A stretch of DNA of 64,000 nt from Duganella levis (GCF_009857605.1 NZ_WWCT01000011.1:1-64000), one strand, 5' to 3'; positions 16,486-26,197 are shown, numbered from the stretch's first letter. Made by a program: numbers and translations. The notes: generated by a model from the letters alone, not told the origin.

Positions 16486-18429
16486 GTGCAAAAAGAACAC
16501 GAGACCTTCCCTCGGCGCCTGCTCGCGCACGGCCAGGAGCGGCCGGGGAAACCCGCGTTTCGCGAAAAGCATCTGGGCATCTGGCAGAGCTGGAACTGGT
16601 CCCAGGTCAACGACGAAGTGCGCGCCCTCGCCTGCGGTCTGGCCGCACTCGGCTTCCAGCGCGGCATGAACCTGGCCATCGTCGGCGACAACCGCCCACG
16701 TTTATATTGGGCGATGCTGGCCGCCCAATGCCTGGGCGGCGTGCCGGTGCCGCTGTACCAGGATGCCCCCGCCGCCGACATGGCCTATGTGCTGGACAAC
16801 GCCGACATCCACTACGCCATCGTCGAAGACCAGGAACAGGTCGATAAATTACTGGAATTACAATCCCTGTACCCGCACATCCGCCACATCGCCTACGACG
16901 ACGAACGCGGCATGCGCCACTATCGCCAAGCCGGCCTGCTGTCCTTCGCCCGCCTGCAAGAGATGGGACGTGCCTGGGATCTGGCCCATCCCGGCTTTTT
17001 TGACGCCCAGGTGGCCGAGGGCCGCGGCAGCGACAACGCCATCATCCTCTACACCTCCGGCACCACCGGCAAGCCGAAAGGCGTGTGCCAGACCCACGCC
17101 GCGCTGACGGCGGCCGGCACCGGCGGCGTCGGTTTCGAAAAACTGTCCGACGCCGAAGATATCCTTTCCTACCTGCCGATGGCGTGGGTGGGCGACTGCC
17201 TGTTCTCCTTCGCGCAGGCGATGAGCGCCGGCTTCACCGTCAACTGCCCGGAATCCGGCGAGACCGTGATGACCGACATGCGCGAAATCGGCCCGACCTA
17301 TTACTTCGCCCCGCCGCGCGTGTTCGAGAACATGCTGACCACCGTGATGATACGAATGGAGGACGCCGGCGCCATCAAACGCCGCATGTTCCACTACTTT
17401 ATGAGTGTGGCACGGCGCTGCGGTGCTCAAATATTAGACAACAAGCCGGTGCCGCTGGCCGACCGCCTGCGCTACGCCGCCGGCAAGCTGCTGGTCTACG
17501 GCCCACTGAAAAATGTGCTCGGCATGTCGCGCATCCGCGTCGCCTACACCGCCGGTGCGGCGATCGGGCCGGATTTGTTCCGCTTCTACCGCTCCATCGG
17601 CGTCAATCTGAAACAGTTCTACGGCTCCACCGAAACCTGCGCCTACATTTGTTTGCAGCCGGACGGTCAGATTAAATTCGACAGCGTCGGCCTGCCGGCG
17701 CCAGGGGTCGAGGTCAAACTGGCTGACAACGGCGAAGTGCTGGTCAAGTCGCCAACCTTGATGGACTGCTACTACAAGCGTCCCGACGCCACCAGCGAAG
17801 CGATCGACGCCCAGGGCTACTTCCACACCGGCGACGCCGGCCTGTTCGACGCCGACGGCCACCTGAAAATCATCGACCGTGCCGCCGACGTGGGTCGCAT
17901 GAACAGCGGCGCCATCTTCGCCCCCAACTACGTCGAGAACAAACTCAAGTTCTTCCCGTTTATCAAAGAGGCGGTGGTGTTCGGCCACCAGCGCGACGAG
18001 GTCTGCGCCTTCATCAACATCGACATCGAGGCTGTGGGTAACTGGGCGGAACGCCGCAGCATCGCCTATTCCGGCTACACCGACCTGGCTGCGCACCCCG
18101 CCGTGTATGGGCTGGTGCGCGACTGCATCGAACAGGTCAATGCCGACCTGGCCGCCGAGCCGGCGATGGGCGACACGCAGATCCACCGCTACCTTGTGCT
18201 GCACAAGGAACTCGATCCCGACGACGATGAGCTGACGCGCACGCGCAAGGTACGCCGCAAGTTCATCGCCGAGAAGTACGCGGTGCTGATCGAGGCGCTC
18301 TACAGCGAACAGACCTCGCAGTACATCGAGACGCAAGTTAAGTTTGAAGATGGCCGCACCGGCGTGGTGGCGGCGGACCTGAAGATCGAAGCGTGCAAGA
18401 CCTACCCTGCCGTACAGGCAGCGGCATGA
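16486..18429 (+). CDS. AMP-dependent long-chain acyl-CoA synthetase-like ligase
   Basis: A 647-residue adenylate-forming enzyme of the long-chain fatty-acyl-CoA synthetase type. The ATP P-loop is Y189-TSGTTGKPKG, and the adenylation A5-type motif is FYGSTETCAY. The late motif YFHTGDAGLFDADGHLKIID is also clear. It activates a carboxylate to an acyl-adenylate and then to a CoA thioester; the acid is not predictable. The GTG at 16486 is chosen because AGGAG sits at 16475-16479; the frame is open back to 16375 but the added residues are unlike the family. It is the first gene of the importer operon, overlapping or abutting the ATPase gene that follows. Confidence 0.9.
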   Translation: MQKEHETFPRRLLAHGQERPGKPAFREKHLGIWQSWNWSQVNDEVRALACGLAALGFQRGMNLAIVGDNRPRLYWAMLAAQCLGGVPVPLYQDAPAADMAYVLDNADIHYAIVEDQEQVDKLLELQSLYPHIRHIAYDDERGMRHYRQAGLLSFARLQEMGRAWDLAHPGFFDAQVAEGRGSDNAIILYTSGTTGKPKGVCQTHAALTAAGTGGVGFEKLSDAEDILSYLPMAWVGDCLFSFAQAMSAGFTVNCPESGETVMTDMREIGPTYYFAPPRVFENMLTTVMIRMEDAGAIKRRMFHYFMSVARRCGAQILDNKPVPLADRLRYAAGKLLVYGPLKNVLGMSRIRVAYTAGAAIGPDLFRFYRSIGVNLKQFYGSTETCAYICLQPDGQIKFDSVGLPAPGVEVKLADNGEVLVKSPTLMDCYYKRPDATSEAIDAQGYFHTGDAGLFDADGHLKIIDRAADVGRMNSGAIFAPNYVENKLKFFPFIKEAVVFGHQRDEVCAFINIDIEAVGNWAERRSIAYSGYTDLAAHPAVYGLVRDCIEQVNADLAAEPAMGDTQIHRYLVLHKELDPDDDELTRTRKVRRKFIAEKYAVLIEALYSEQTSQYIETQVKFEDGRTGVVAADLKIEACKTYPAVQAAA

Positions 18430-18440
18430 CGGAGGCCCAG

Positions 18441-19274
18441 ATGCAAATGAACGAGCCAGAGGCACACTTCGGCGCAGACGCAAGCGCAGCACGGCGGGAA
18501 ACCGGGCCGGTGATCCTCGACCTGAAAAACATCTCGCTGTCCTTCGGCGGCGTGCGTGCGCTGACCGACATTTCCTTCGACGTGCGCCAGCACGAAATCC
18601 GCGCCATCATCGGCCCGAACGGCGCCGGCAAAAGCTCGATGCTCAACGTGATCAACGGCGTGTATCGCCCGCAGCAAGGACAGATCACCTATCGCGGCGA
18701 GGTGCGCAAGAATATGGACTGCCACGCCGCCGCCAAATCCGGCATCGCCCGCACCTTCCAGAATATCGCGCTGTTCAAGGGCATGACAGTGTTGGATAAC
18801 ATCATGACCGGCCGTAACCTCAAGATGAAATCCAACTTCCTGATGCAGGCGCTGTACTGGGGACCGGCGCGGCGCGAGGAAATCGCCCACCGTATCAAGG
18901 CCGAAGAGATCATCGATTTTCTGGAGATTCAAGCCATCCGCAAGACGCCGGTCGGCCGCCTGCCCTACGGCCTGCAAAAGCGAGTGGAACTGGGCCGCGC
19001 GCTGGCCGCCGAGCCGGAAATCCTGCTGCTGGACGAACCAATGGCCGGCATGAATGTCGAAGAAAAACAGGATATGTGCCGCTTCATCCTCGACGTCAAC
19101 GACCAATTCGGCACCACCATCGTATTGATCGAGCATGACATGGGCGTAGTGATGGATATCTCCGACCGCGTAGTGGTGCTCGACTACGGAAAGAAAATCG
19201 GCGACGGCACGCCGGACGAAGTGCGCTGCAATCAGGACGTGATCAACGCTTACCTCGGAGTGGCCTGTTCATGA
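18441..19274 (+). CDS. branched-chain amino acid-type ABC transporter ATP-binding protein (LivG-like)
   Basis: A 277-residue ATPase. Walker A is GPNGAGKSS, the signature region is LPYGLQKRVELGRAL, Walker B is ILLLDEPMAGM, and the switch histidine lies in VLIEHDMGVV. The LivG family is indicated by the GIARTFQNIALFKGMTVLDN segment. GGAGG at 18431-18435 favours ATG 18441. An alternative ATG at 18426 overlaps the ligase stop (ATGA) and would add five residues. The first 25 residues are an acidic, Ala-rich extension not usual in LivG. It would pair with the two permeases that follow to energise solute import. Confidence 0.93.
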   Translation: MQMNEPEAHFGADASAARRETGPVILDLKNISLSFGGVRALTDISFDVRQHEIRAIIGPNGAGKSSMLNVINGVYRPQQGQITYRGEVRKNMDCHAAAKSGIARTFQNIALFKGMTVLDNIMTGRNLKMKSNFLMQALYWGPARREEIAHRIKAEEIIDFLEIQAIRKTPVGRLPYGLQKRVELGRALAAEPEILLLDEPMAGMNVEEKQDMCRFILDVNDQFGTTIVLIEHDMGVVMDISDRVVVLDYGKKIGDGTPDEVRCNQDVINAYLGVACS

Positions 19275-20167
19275 ACTTCTTCTTCGAGGTGCTGATTGGT
19301 GGCCTGCTCTCCGGCGTGATGTACGCGCTGGTGGCGATAGGCTTTGTGCTGATCTACAAAGCCTCCGGCGTGTTCAATTTTGCGCAGGGTGCGATGGTAT
19401 ATTTCGCCGCGCTGACCTGCGTCGGCGTGATGGACAAGCTGGGTGTATCGCTGTGGATCGCATTGCCGATCACCGTGGCGGTGATGATCGTGCTTGGGCT
19501 GGCGATAGAACGCGTGGTGCTGCGGCCGCTGGTCAACCAGCCGGAAATCACGCTGTTCATGGCGACCATCGGCCTGGCCTTCTTTATCGAAGGGCTGGCG
19601 CAGCTGATGTTCGGCGCGCAGGTGCGCAAGCTGGAGCTGCCGATAGAAGACGTGCCGTGGCAGTATCTGATGGACCATTACAACATCCTCGTTTCGCAAT
19701 TCGACATCATGGCCGCTGCCGTATGCGGCCTGCTGGTGACGTCGCTGGCCTTGCTGTTCTCGAAAACCAAAATAGGCCGCGCACTGCGCGCGGTGGCGGA
19801 CGATCACCAGGCCGCGCTGGCGGTCGGCATTCCGCTGCAGCGCATCTGGGCCGTGCTGTGGGCGGTGGCCGGCATCGTGGCGCTGGTGGCGGGCCTGCTG
19901 TGGGGCGCGCGCAATGGCGTGCAGTTCGCATTGACGTTTGTGGCGCTAAAGGCGCTGCCCGTGCTGATCCTGGGCGGATTTACCTCCATGCCCGGCGCGA
20001 TCGTCGGTGGCCTGATTATCGGCGCTTCCGAAAAACTGGCCGAGGTGTACATCGGCCCGATGGTCGGCGGCGGCATCGAGGGCTGGTTCCCTTACGTGCT
20101 GGCCCTGTTGTTCCTGCTGGTGCGGCCGGAAGGGCTGTTCGGCGAAAAAATCATCCGGAGGATCTGA
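19271..20167 (+). CDS. branched-chain amino acid-type ABC permease (LivH-like)
   Basis: A 298-residue inner-membrane protein with about eight hydrophobic helices. The MYALVAIGFVLIYKASGVFN segment and the GGFTSMPGAIVGGLIIGASE motif are LivH-family marks. Its ATG overlaps the preceding ATPase stop by four bases (ATGA), so it is translationally coupled. Together with the LivM-like protein it forms the transmembrane path. Confidence 0.95.
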   Translation: MNFFFEVLIGGLLSGVMYALVAIGFVLIYKASGVFNFAQGAMVYFAALTCVGVMDKLGVSLWIALPITVAVMIVLGLAIERVVLRPLVNQPEITLFMATIGLAFFIEGLAQLMFGAQVRKLELPIEDVPWQYLMDHYNILVSQFDIMAAAVCGLLVTSLALLFSKTKIGRALRAVADDHQAALAVGIPLQRIWAVLWAVAGIVALVAGLLWGARNGVQFALTFVALKALPVLILGGFTSMPGAIVGGLIIGASEKLAEVYIGPMVGGGIEGWFPYVLALLFLLVRPEGLFGEKIIRRI

Positions 20168-20170
20168 GCG

Positions 20171-21229
20171 ATGCTTTACCGCGAAGCAGGACAGTTCAAG
20201 ACCAGCTATCAGGCCGACGGCCAGATCTTCCCCATCATGCAGGACCGCATTGCGCTGCTGGCATTGCTGGCTGTCGCCATCGTGTTTGTGCCGCTACTGG
20301 CGTCACCGTATGTGCTGTCGGCGATATTGATCCCGTTTTTGATTTTCTCGCTGGCCGCGATTGGCCTCAATATTCTGACCGGCTATGCAGGCCAGCTATC
20401 GCTTGGCACGGCGGCCTTCATGGCGGTCGGCGCGTTCGCGTCATATAACTTCATTCTGCGCATTCCCGGCTTGCCGGTGCTGGTGGCGTTTGTGCTGGGC
20501 GGCTTGAGCGCAGCGCTGGTGGGCATTGCCTTCGGCTTGCCGTCGCTGCGCATACGCGGTTTTTATCTGGCCGCCGCCACGCTGGCCACGCAGTTCTTCG
20601 TAGTCTGGTGCCTGACCAAGATTCCCTACCTGACCAACTACAGCACCTCCGGCGTCATCACCGCGCAGCCCATCGTCATATTCGGCTACAACTTCGACAC
20701 GCCGGACCGCAAATACCTGCTGGTGCTGGCCGTGGTGGCGGTGATGGCGCTGCTGGCCAAGAATATGATCCGCTCCAACGTCGGCCGCTCATGGATGGCG
20801 GTGCGCGACATGGACGTAGCGGCCGAGGTGATCGGCTTCCGCCTGATGCGCACCAAGCTGCTGGCGTTCGCCGTCAGCTCCTTCTACTGCGGCGTGGCCG
20901 GCGCGCTGTATGCGTACGCCTATCTCGGCACGGTGGAGCCGGAAGCCTACAACCTCGATCTGTCGTTCCGCATCCTGTTCATGATCATCATCGGCGGCGT
21001 CGGATCGGTGCTCGGTTCCTTCCTCGGCGCAGCGTTTATCGTGCTGCTGCCGGTGCTGCTGAACGTGGTCGCGCACAGTCTTACTCTGCCGACCAGCGTG
21101 GCCTCCAACCTGGAGCTGATGGTGTTTGGTGCGCTGATTATTTTCTTCTTGATCGTCGAGCCGCATGGCTTGGCGCGTTTGTGGCAGATAGGTAAAGAGA
21201 AATTGCGTCTGTGGCCGTTCCCTCACTAA
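20171..21229 (+). CDS. branched-chain amino acid-type ABC permease (LivM-like)
   Basis: A 352-residue membrane protein of the LivM family. The ALAAIGLNILTGYAGQ-like segment (here SLAAIGLNILTGYAGQLSLG) and the GGVGSVLGSFLGAAF motif are diagnostic. A hydrophilic N-terminal stretch of about 25 residues precedes the first helix. The gene starts three bases after the LivH-like stop. Its role is the second half of the heterodimeric permease. Confidence 0.95.
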   Translation: MLYREAGQFKTSYQADGQIFPIMQDRIALLALLAVAIVFVPLLASPYVLSAILIPFLIFSLAAIGLNILTGYAGQLSLGTAAFMAVGAFASYNFILRIPGLPVLVAFVLGGLSAALVGIAFGLPSLRIRGFYLAAATLATQFFVVWCLTKIPYLTNYSTSGVITAQPIVIFGYNFDTPDRKYLLVLAVVAVMALLAKNMIRSNVGRSWMAVRDMDVAAEVIGFRLMRTKLLAFAVSSFYCGVAGALYAYAYLGTVEPEAYNLDLSFRILFMIIIGGVGSVLGSFLGAAFIVLLPVLLNVVAHSLTLPTSVASNLELMVFGALIIFFLIVEPHGLARLWQIGKEKLRLWPFPH

Positions 21230-21250
21230 AAAAATACAGGAGACAAGTCT

Positions 21251-22555
21251 ATGAAACGCTTTGCATCCATCATCGCCGTGGTTCTACTGGCCGCCAGCGG
21301 CGCGGCCATCGCGCAGCCTGCGGAACAGTACATCGCCCTGCCCTCCTACCGCGTAGGCCCTTATGCGGCGGGCGGTTCGGGCTTTTATGGCGGTATTATC
21401 GACTACTTTAATCTGGTCAATCTGTCCGGCGGCGTCAATGGCGTGAAGATCTCATGGGAAGAGTGCGAGACTGAATACAACCCGTCGCGCGGCGTGGAAT
21501 GCTACGAACGTTTAAAGACCAAGAACGGTGGCGCAACGCTGGTCGAGCCGTTGTCCACCGGCGTCGCTTACGGCATTCTTGACCGCCTCGCCGTCGATAA
21601 AATCCCGATGACGATGATCGGCTACGGCCGTTCGGATGCCGCCAACGGCAAAGTCTTCCCCTACGTCTTCCCGCTGATTACCAGCTACTGGAACCAGGCC
21701 GCCGCCATGATCAAGTACCTCGGCGACAAGGAAGGCGGCATGGCCAAGCTGAAAGGCAAAAAGATAGTTCACCTGTACCACGATTCGGCATTCGGCAAGG
21801 AACCCTTGCCGGTGCTGGAGGCCTTGTCCAAGCAGTACGGCTTTGAACTGATCAAGATTCCCGTCACGCCGCCCGGCAGCGAGCAGCAATCGCAATGGCT
21901 GCAAATCCGCCAGGCGAAGCCGGACCATGTGATCCTGTGGGGCTGGGGCTCGATGAATGCGGTGGCCATCAAGACCGCGCAACGCAATGGCTTCCCGCGC
22001 GAGAAAATTCTCGGCGTGTGGTGGGCTGGCTCGGAAGAAGATACGGTACCGACAGGCGATGCGGCCAAAGGCTACAGCGCGATGACCTTCAACACGCCGG
22101 GCAACTATCCTGTGATGGACGAGATCCGCAAAAAGCTCTACGACGCCGGTAAGGGCAATATGGCCGATCCCGCACGCATCGGCAGCGTGTACCACATGCG
22201 CGGCGTCAGCGCGGCGATCCTGTGGGTGGAGGCGATGCGCACCGCGCAGGAAAAATTCGGCAAGGGTAAACGCATCACCGGCGAGCAAATGCGCTGGGGC
22301 CTGGAGAACCTGAATGTGGACGAGTCGCGTCAAAAAGCCATCGGCGTCTTCGGCATGCTGCCGGTAGTGAAGACCAGCTGCGACGATCATGAAGGCTCCG
22401 GCGCGGTGAAAGTGCAGCAATGGGACGGCAAGAAGTGGAACGCCATCACGCCGAACTGGATCGTCGGCGACAAGGCGCTGACCCGCAAGCTGCTGGAAGA
22501 AAGCTCCGCAGCCTACGCGGCCGAGAAGAAAATCACACCGGCGTGCGCGAAATGA
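21251..22555 (+). CDS. periplasmic substrate-binding protein of the importer (Leu/Ile/Val-binding family)
   Basis: A 434-residue exported protein with signal peptide (residues 1-21, ending GAAIAQ) and a type I periplasmic binding fold. GGVNGVKISWEECETEYNPS is the typical ligand-pocket region of the family. It is larger than LivJ/LivK (about 345 residues mature) and resembles the binding proteins found next to aromatic- or acyl-CoA-ligase genes. The ligand is therefore more likely a carboxylic acid than a branched-chain amino acid; this is inference from context. AGGAGA upstream of the start is a strong ribosome-binding site. Confidence 0.93.
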   Translation: MKRFASIIAVVLLAASGAAIAQPAEQYIALPSYRVGPYAAGGSGFYGGIIDYFNLVNLSGGVNGVKISWEECETEYNPSRGVECYERLKTKNGGATLVEPLSTGVAYGILDRLAVDKIPMTMIGYGRSDAANGKVFPYVFPLITSYWNQAAAMIKYLGDKEGGMAKLKGKKIVHLYHDSAFGKEPLPVLEALSKQYGFELIKIPVTPPGSEQQSQWLQIRQAKPDHVILWGWGSMNAVAIKTAQRNGFPREKILGVWWAGSEEDTVPTGDAAKGYSAMTFNTPGNYPVMDEIRKKLYDAGKGNMADPARIGSVYHMRGVSAAILWVEAMRTAQEKFGKGKRITGEQMRWGLENLNVDESRQKAIGVFGMLPVVKTSCDDHEGSGAVKVQQWDGKKWNAITPNWIVGDKALTRKLLEESSAAYAAEKKITPACAK

Positions 22556-23364
22556 CGACCGCTGCACCTTATCTGTCTGTGAATAACGTCGAAGTTATCT
22601 ACGACCACGTCATCCTGGTGCTGAAAGGCGTGTCGCTGCAAGTCCCGCAGGGGAAGATCGTCGCCCTGCTGGGTGCCAACGGCGCCGGCAAGTCCACCAC
22701 GCTGAAAACCATCTCCACCCTGCTGCGCGGCGAACGCGGTGACGTCACCAAAGGCGAAGTCCAGTTCAAGGGCGAACGCATCGACCAGCTGACGCCCAAT
22801 GAACTGGTCCGGCGCGGCCTGTCGCAAGTGATGGAAGGCCGCCACTGCTTCGGTCACTTGACCATCGAAGAAAACCTGCTGACCGGCGCCTACACGCGCA
22901 GCACGTCCCGTTCAGAACTGAAGGCATCGCTGGAAAAGGTTTATCACTACTTCCCGCGCTTGCGCGAGCGCCGCAGCAGCCAGGCCGGCTACACCTCCGG
23001 CGGCGAACAGCAGATGTGCGCCATCGGCCGCGCGCTGATGGCCAAGCCTTCCATGATTTTGCTGGACGAGCCATCGATGGGCATCGCACCGCAAATCGTC
23101 GAAGAGATCTTCGGCATCGTCAAGGATTTGAACAGCAAGGAAAACGTCTCCTTCCTGCTGGCCGAACAGAACACCAGCATCGCCTTGCGCTACGCCGACT
23201 TTGGCTACATCCTGGAAAACGGCCGCGTGGTGATGGAAGGCGCGGCCGCCGACCTGTCCTGCAACGAAGACGTGAAAGAGTTCTACCTCGGCGTCTCCGG
23301 CGCCGGTCGCAAGAGCTTCCGCGACATGAAATTTTACCGGCGCCGCAAGCGCTGGTTGGCATAA
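22552..23364 (+). CDS. branched-chain amino acid-type ABC transporter ATP-binding protein (LivF-like)
   Basis: A 270-residue ATPase with Walker A GANGAGKST, a signature region starting YTSGGEQQMCAIGRALM, and Walker B MILLDEPSMGIAP, the LivF pattern. The start at 22552 overlaps the binding-protein stop by four bases (ATGA). The C-terminus carries an unusual basic tail (MKFYRRRKRWLA) beyond the normal LivF end. It completes the five-component importer. Confidence 0.94.
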   Translation: MTTAAPYLSVNNVEVIYDHVILVLKGVSLQVPQGKIVALLGANGAGKSTTLKTISTLLRGERGDVTKGEVQFKGERIDQLTPNELVRRGLSQVMEGRHCFGHLTIEENLLTGAYTRSTSRSELKASLEKVYHYFPRLRERRSSQAGYTSGGEQQMCAIGRALMAKPSMILLDEPSMGIAPQIVEEIFGIVKDLNSKENVSFLLAEQNTSIALRYADFGYILENGRVVMEGAAADLSCNEDVKEFYLGVSGAGRKSFRDMKFYRRRKRWLA

Positions 23365-23372
23365 GGATGGTT

Positions 23373-24626
23373 ATGACCGATACGCTCGACAGCCTGGAAG
23401 CCCGCCCGCCCGAACAGCGCGAACGCGATCTGATGGCACGCCTGCCGCAACTGGTGGCGCGCGCCAAAGCGGCGGCGGGATGGTCGCGCATCCTGAAGGA
23501 CGTCAACGCCGTGGACATCAACAGCCGCGCGGCGCTGGCCACGCTGCCGGTCACGCGCAAGTCCGAGCTGCACGACCTGCAAACGCAGCATGCGCCGTTC
23601 GGCGGCTTGAATACCACGCCGGTGGGCCAGCTGGCTCGCGTGTACATCTCGCCCGGTCCCATCTTCGATCCGGAAGGACGCGGCCAGGACTGGTGGCGTT
23701 TCGCGCGGCCGATGTACGCGGCGGGTGTGCGCGCCGGCGGCCTGCTGCAGAACTGCTTTGCCTATCACTTCACGCCTGCGGCCTTCATGGTCGAAGGCGG
23801 CGCCGCGCGGCTTGGCTGCGCGGTGATCCCGGCCGGCAGCGGCCAGACCGAGATGCAGGTGCAAGCCATCCACGCGCTGCGGCCGGGCACCTACGTCGGC
23901 ACGCCGTCCTTCCTGAAAATCATCATCGAGAAAGCGCACGAGATGGGCGTGGACATCAGCAGCATCAAGCAGGCCATGGTCGGCGCGGAGGCGCTGCCCG
24001 AATCGCTGCGCACCTGGTTCGGCGAACATGGCGTGCCGCGCGTGCTGCAGATGTACGCCTCCGCCGACATCGGCAGCATCGCCTACGAAACGCACAGCGG
24101 CGCCACGCGCGATCCCGGCATGGTGCTGGATGAAGACGTGATCCTGGAAATCGTTCGCCCCGGCAGCGGCGAGCCTGTACCTGCGGGCGAAGTGGGCGAG
24201 GTGGTGGTCACCGTATTCAACCCGGACTACCCGCTGATCCGCTTCGCCACCGGCGACCTGTCGGCCATCCTGACCGATGCGCCGCCGTCGCCTTGCGGCC
24301 GCACCAACACCCGCATCAAGGGCTGGCTGGGACGCGCCGACCAGACCACCAAGATCCGCGGCATGTTCGTGCATCCGTCGCAGGTGCATGACATCGCGCG
24401 CCATCATCCGGAGATTGTGAAGGCGCGGCTGGTGGTCTCCGGCCACATTGCGCAGGAGGCGATGACGCTGCACTGCGAGGTGGCCGATCCCGCCAGCGCC
24501 AGCAGCAGCGCCATCATCGAATCGATCCGCAAGCTGACCAAACTGCGTGGCGAGGTGCGGTTTGTCGCCGTCGGCAGCCTGCCCAATGACGGCAAGGTAA
24601 TCGCAGACGTCCGCGATTACCAGTAA
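23373..24626 (+). CDS. phenylacetate-CoA ligase-like protein (PaaK family) with degenerate P-loop
   Basis: A 417-residue adenylate-forming enzyme homologue. The QMYASADIGSIAYE and YPLIRFATGDLSAI segments, and the C-terminal IKGWLGRADQTTKIRGMFVH region, are those of PaaK-type ligases. The usual serine/threonine/glycine P-loop near residue 90 is replaced by YISPGPIFDPEG, so ATP use may be altered or lost. Start 23373 has AAGG seven bases upstream. It is the last gene of the operon; a role in activating the imported acid, or in a half-reaction only, is inference. Confidence 0.85.
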   Translation: MTDTLDSLEARPPEQRERDLMARLPQLVARAKAAAGWSRILKDVNAVDINSRAALATLPVTRKSELHDLQTQHAPFGGLNTTPVGQLARVYISPGPIFDPEGRGQDWWRFARPMYAAGVRAGGLLQNCFAYHFTPAAFMVEGGAARLGCAVIPAGSGQTEMQVQAIHALRPGTYVGTPSFLKIIIEKAHEMGVDISSIKQAMVGAEALPESLRTWFGEHGVPRVLQMYASADIGSIAYETHSGATRDPGMVLDEDVILEIVRPGSGEPVPAGEVGEVVVTVFNPDYPLIRFATGDLSAILTDAPPSPCGRTNTRIKGWLGRADQTTKIRGMFVHPSQVHDIARHHPEIVKARLVVSGHIAQEAMTLHCEVADPASASSSAIIESIRKLTKLRGEVRFVAVGSLPNDGKVIADVRDYQ

Positions 24627-24663
24627 AATATCGTCCTTCACACGTTTGTTTAATAAAAAGACC

Positions 24664-25233
24664 ATGCAAGACTTCCACCACAACCGCGCCCGTGCCCTGA
24701 TGGAGAGCGCCGAAGAACTGTACTCCAAGCACGACGTCGACACCGCCGTCACCGCGATGGCCGATACGCTTAACGCCCGCTACGACCGTCCCGACAGCGA
24801 AGAATTCCCGCTGGTGCTGGGCGTGATGGGCGGCGCCGTGGTCTTCACCGGCAACCTGCTGCCGCAGCTGACCTTCCCGCTCGAATTCGACTACATCCAC
24901 GTCAGCCGCTACGGCGACGAAGACAAGGGCGGCGAAGTAGTCTGGAAAGTGGTGCCGCGCTCGAACGTCAGCGGCCGCACCGTGATCGTGCTGGACGATA
25001 TTCTGGACGAAGGCGAAACGCTGGCCCACGTCAAACAGCGCCTGCTGGACATGGGCGCCAAGGAAGTGATCCTGGCGGTGTTTGCCGACAAAGCCATCGG
25101 CAAGACCAAGCCGGTGCAGGCCGACATCGTCGGCATCACCATTCCTAACCGCTTCGTGGTCGGCTTCGGGATGGACGCTTACGGCTACTGGCGCAACCTG
25201 CCCGGCCTGTGGGCGATCAATAACGAAGGCTGA
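24664..25233 (+). CDS. hpt: hypoxanthine-guanine phosphoribosyltransferase
   Basis: A 189-residue cytoplasmic purine-salvage enzyme that converts hypoxanthine or guanine plus PRPP to IMP or GMP. The PRPP-binding motif is VIVLDDILDEGET, and FPLEFDYIHVSRYG is the typical substrate-loop region. The start at ATG 24664 is preferred; an in-frame TTG at 24646 has no support. The last 17 bases overlap the convergent quinone oxidoreductase gene. Confidence 0.92.
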   Translation: MQDFHHNRARALMESAEELYSKHDVDTAVTAMADTLNARYDRPDSEEFPLVLGVMGGAVVFTGNLLPQLTFPLEFDYIHVSRYGDEDKGGEVVWKVVPRSNVSGRTVIVLDDILDEGETLAHVKQRLLDMGAKEVILAVFADKAIGKTKPVQADIVGITIPNRFVVGFGMDAYGYWRNLPGLWAINNEG

Positions 25234-26197
25234 GCACCACTTTGCCGTAAGGGCTGGACGCGATCCGGTCCAGCGCCGCATCCACGTCATCGTGCACGCT
25301 GTCGATGTGCGGCCGCAGTCCATGTTCCGTCATAAAGCGGTTCATGCGCCCGAACATGGCGCGTGAACCGGTTTCCACACCGCGCACGTTCAGGTTCTTG
25401 TTCATCACCGTATAGATATCGAGCGGATTGGTCTGCTGCTGCACCACGCCGATGATGGCGACCGTGCCTTCGTATGCGGCGGCGCGCGCGGAACGGCGCA
25501 GCGAATCGTCCAGGCCCATGTCGAGCACCAGGCGTGCGCCTATTCCGCCGGTCAGCGCCAGCACTTGCTGGTCCCACTCCGGCGTGATTTCGGTATTGAT
25601 GGTGGCCCAGGCGCCGGTGCGTTGCAGCTTTTCCGGTGAACGCGAGACGACTATCACGCGCGCGCCCAGCGCTTGCGCGAACTGCATCGCAAACACCGCC
25701 ACGCCACCGGTAGTTTGCACCACCACTGTGTCACCCGCGCCGACCACGCCCAGTTCCGTTACCGCGTGCCACGCAGTCAGCGCTGCGACCGGCAAGGTGG
25801 CGGCTTCGATATCGCTCAGATGCGGCGGCGCGGCCACCAGATCGTTTTCACCCGCATCGAAGTATTCGGCCAATACCTCAGTGGAGCGCGCCATGCCGTG
25901 GGCGGTCAGCGGCCCGTCGATCCAGTTCGGCAGCACGGTCGAGCACACACGGTCGCCGACCTTGAAGCGCGTGACGCCGCTGCCCACTTCCGCCACCACG
26001 CCGGCGGCGTCGGTCATCGGCACCTGGTCCACGGCCGGCGCGCGGTAGCGGTTGCCCCGGACGACGTAGACATCGCGAAAATTCACGCCGACAGCGCGCA
26101 CGGCTACGCGTACGCCAGCCGCTGGCAGCGGTGCTGCCGCAGTCTGTTCCCGGCGCAGGCCGCCCTGTCCGTCGGTACGGTAAGTGGTGTAGTCCAT
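25217..26197 (-). CDS. NAD(P)-dependent zinc-independent alcohol dehydrogenase/quinone oxidoreductase family protein
   Basis: A 326-residue medium-chain dehydrogenase/reductase. GVNFRDVYVVRGNRY is the GroES-like substrate domain opening and TVVVQTTGGVAVFAMQFA the nucleotide-binding region. The catalytic-zinc cysteine of alcohol dehydrogenases is absent at the usual site (NFRD replaces C-R-T-D), which argues for a quinone-oxidoreductase type enzyme. ATG 26197 follows AGGAGA at good spacing; a GTG three bases earlier is less likely. It is divergent from the LysR gene, a classic regulator-target arrangement. Confidence 0.87.
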   Translation of the reverse strand: MDYTTYRTDGQGGLRREQTAAAPLPAAGVRVAVRAVGVNFRDVYVVRGNRYRAPAVDQVPMTDAAGVVAEVGSGVTRFKVGDRVCSTVLPNWIDGPLTAHGMARSTEVLAEYFDAGENDLVAAPPHLSDIEAATLPVAALTAWHAVTELGVVGAGDTVVVQTTGGVAVFAMQFAQALGARVIVVSRSPEKLQRTGAWATINTEITPEWDQQVLALTGGIGARLVLDMGLDDSLRRSARAAAYEGTVAIIGVVQQQTNPLDIYTVMNKNLNVRGVETGSRAMFGRMNRFMTEHGLRPHIDSVHDDVDAALDRIASSPYGKVVLSLRY

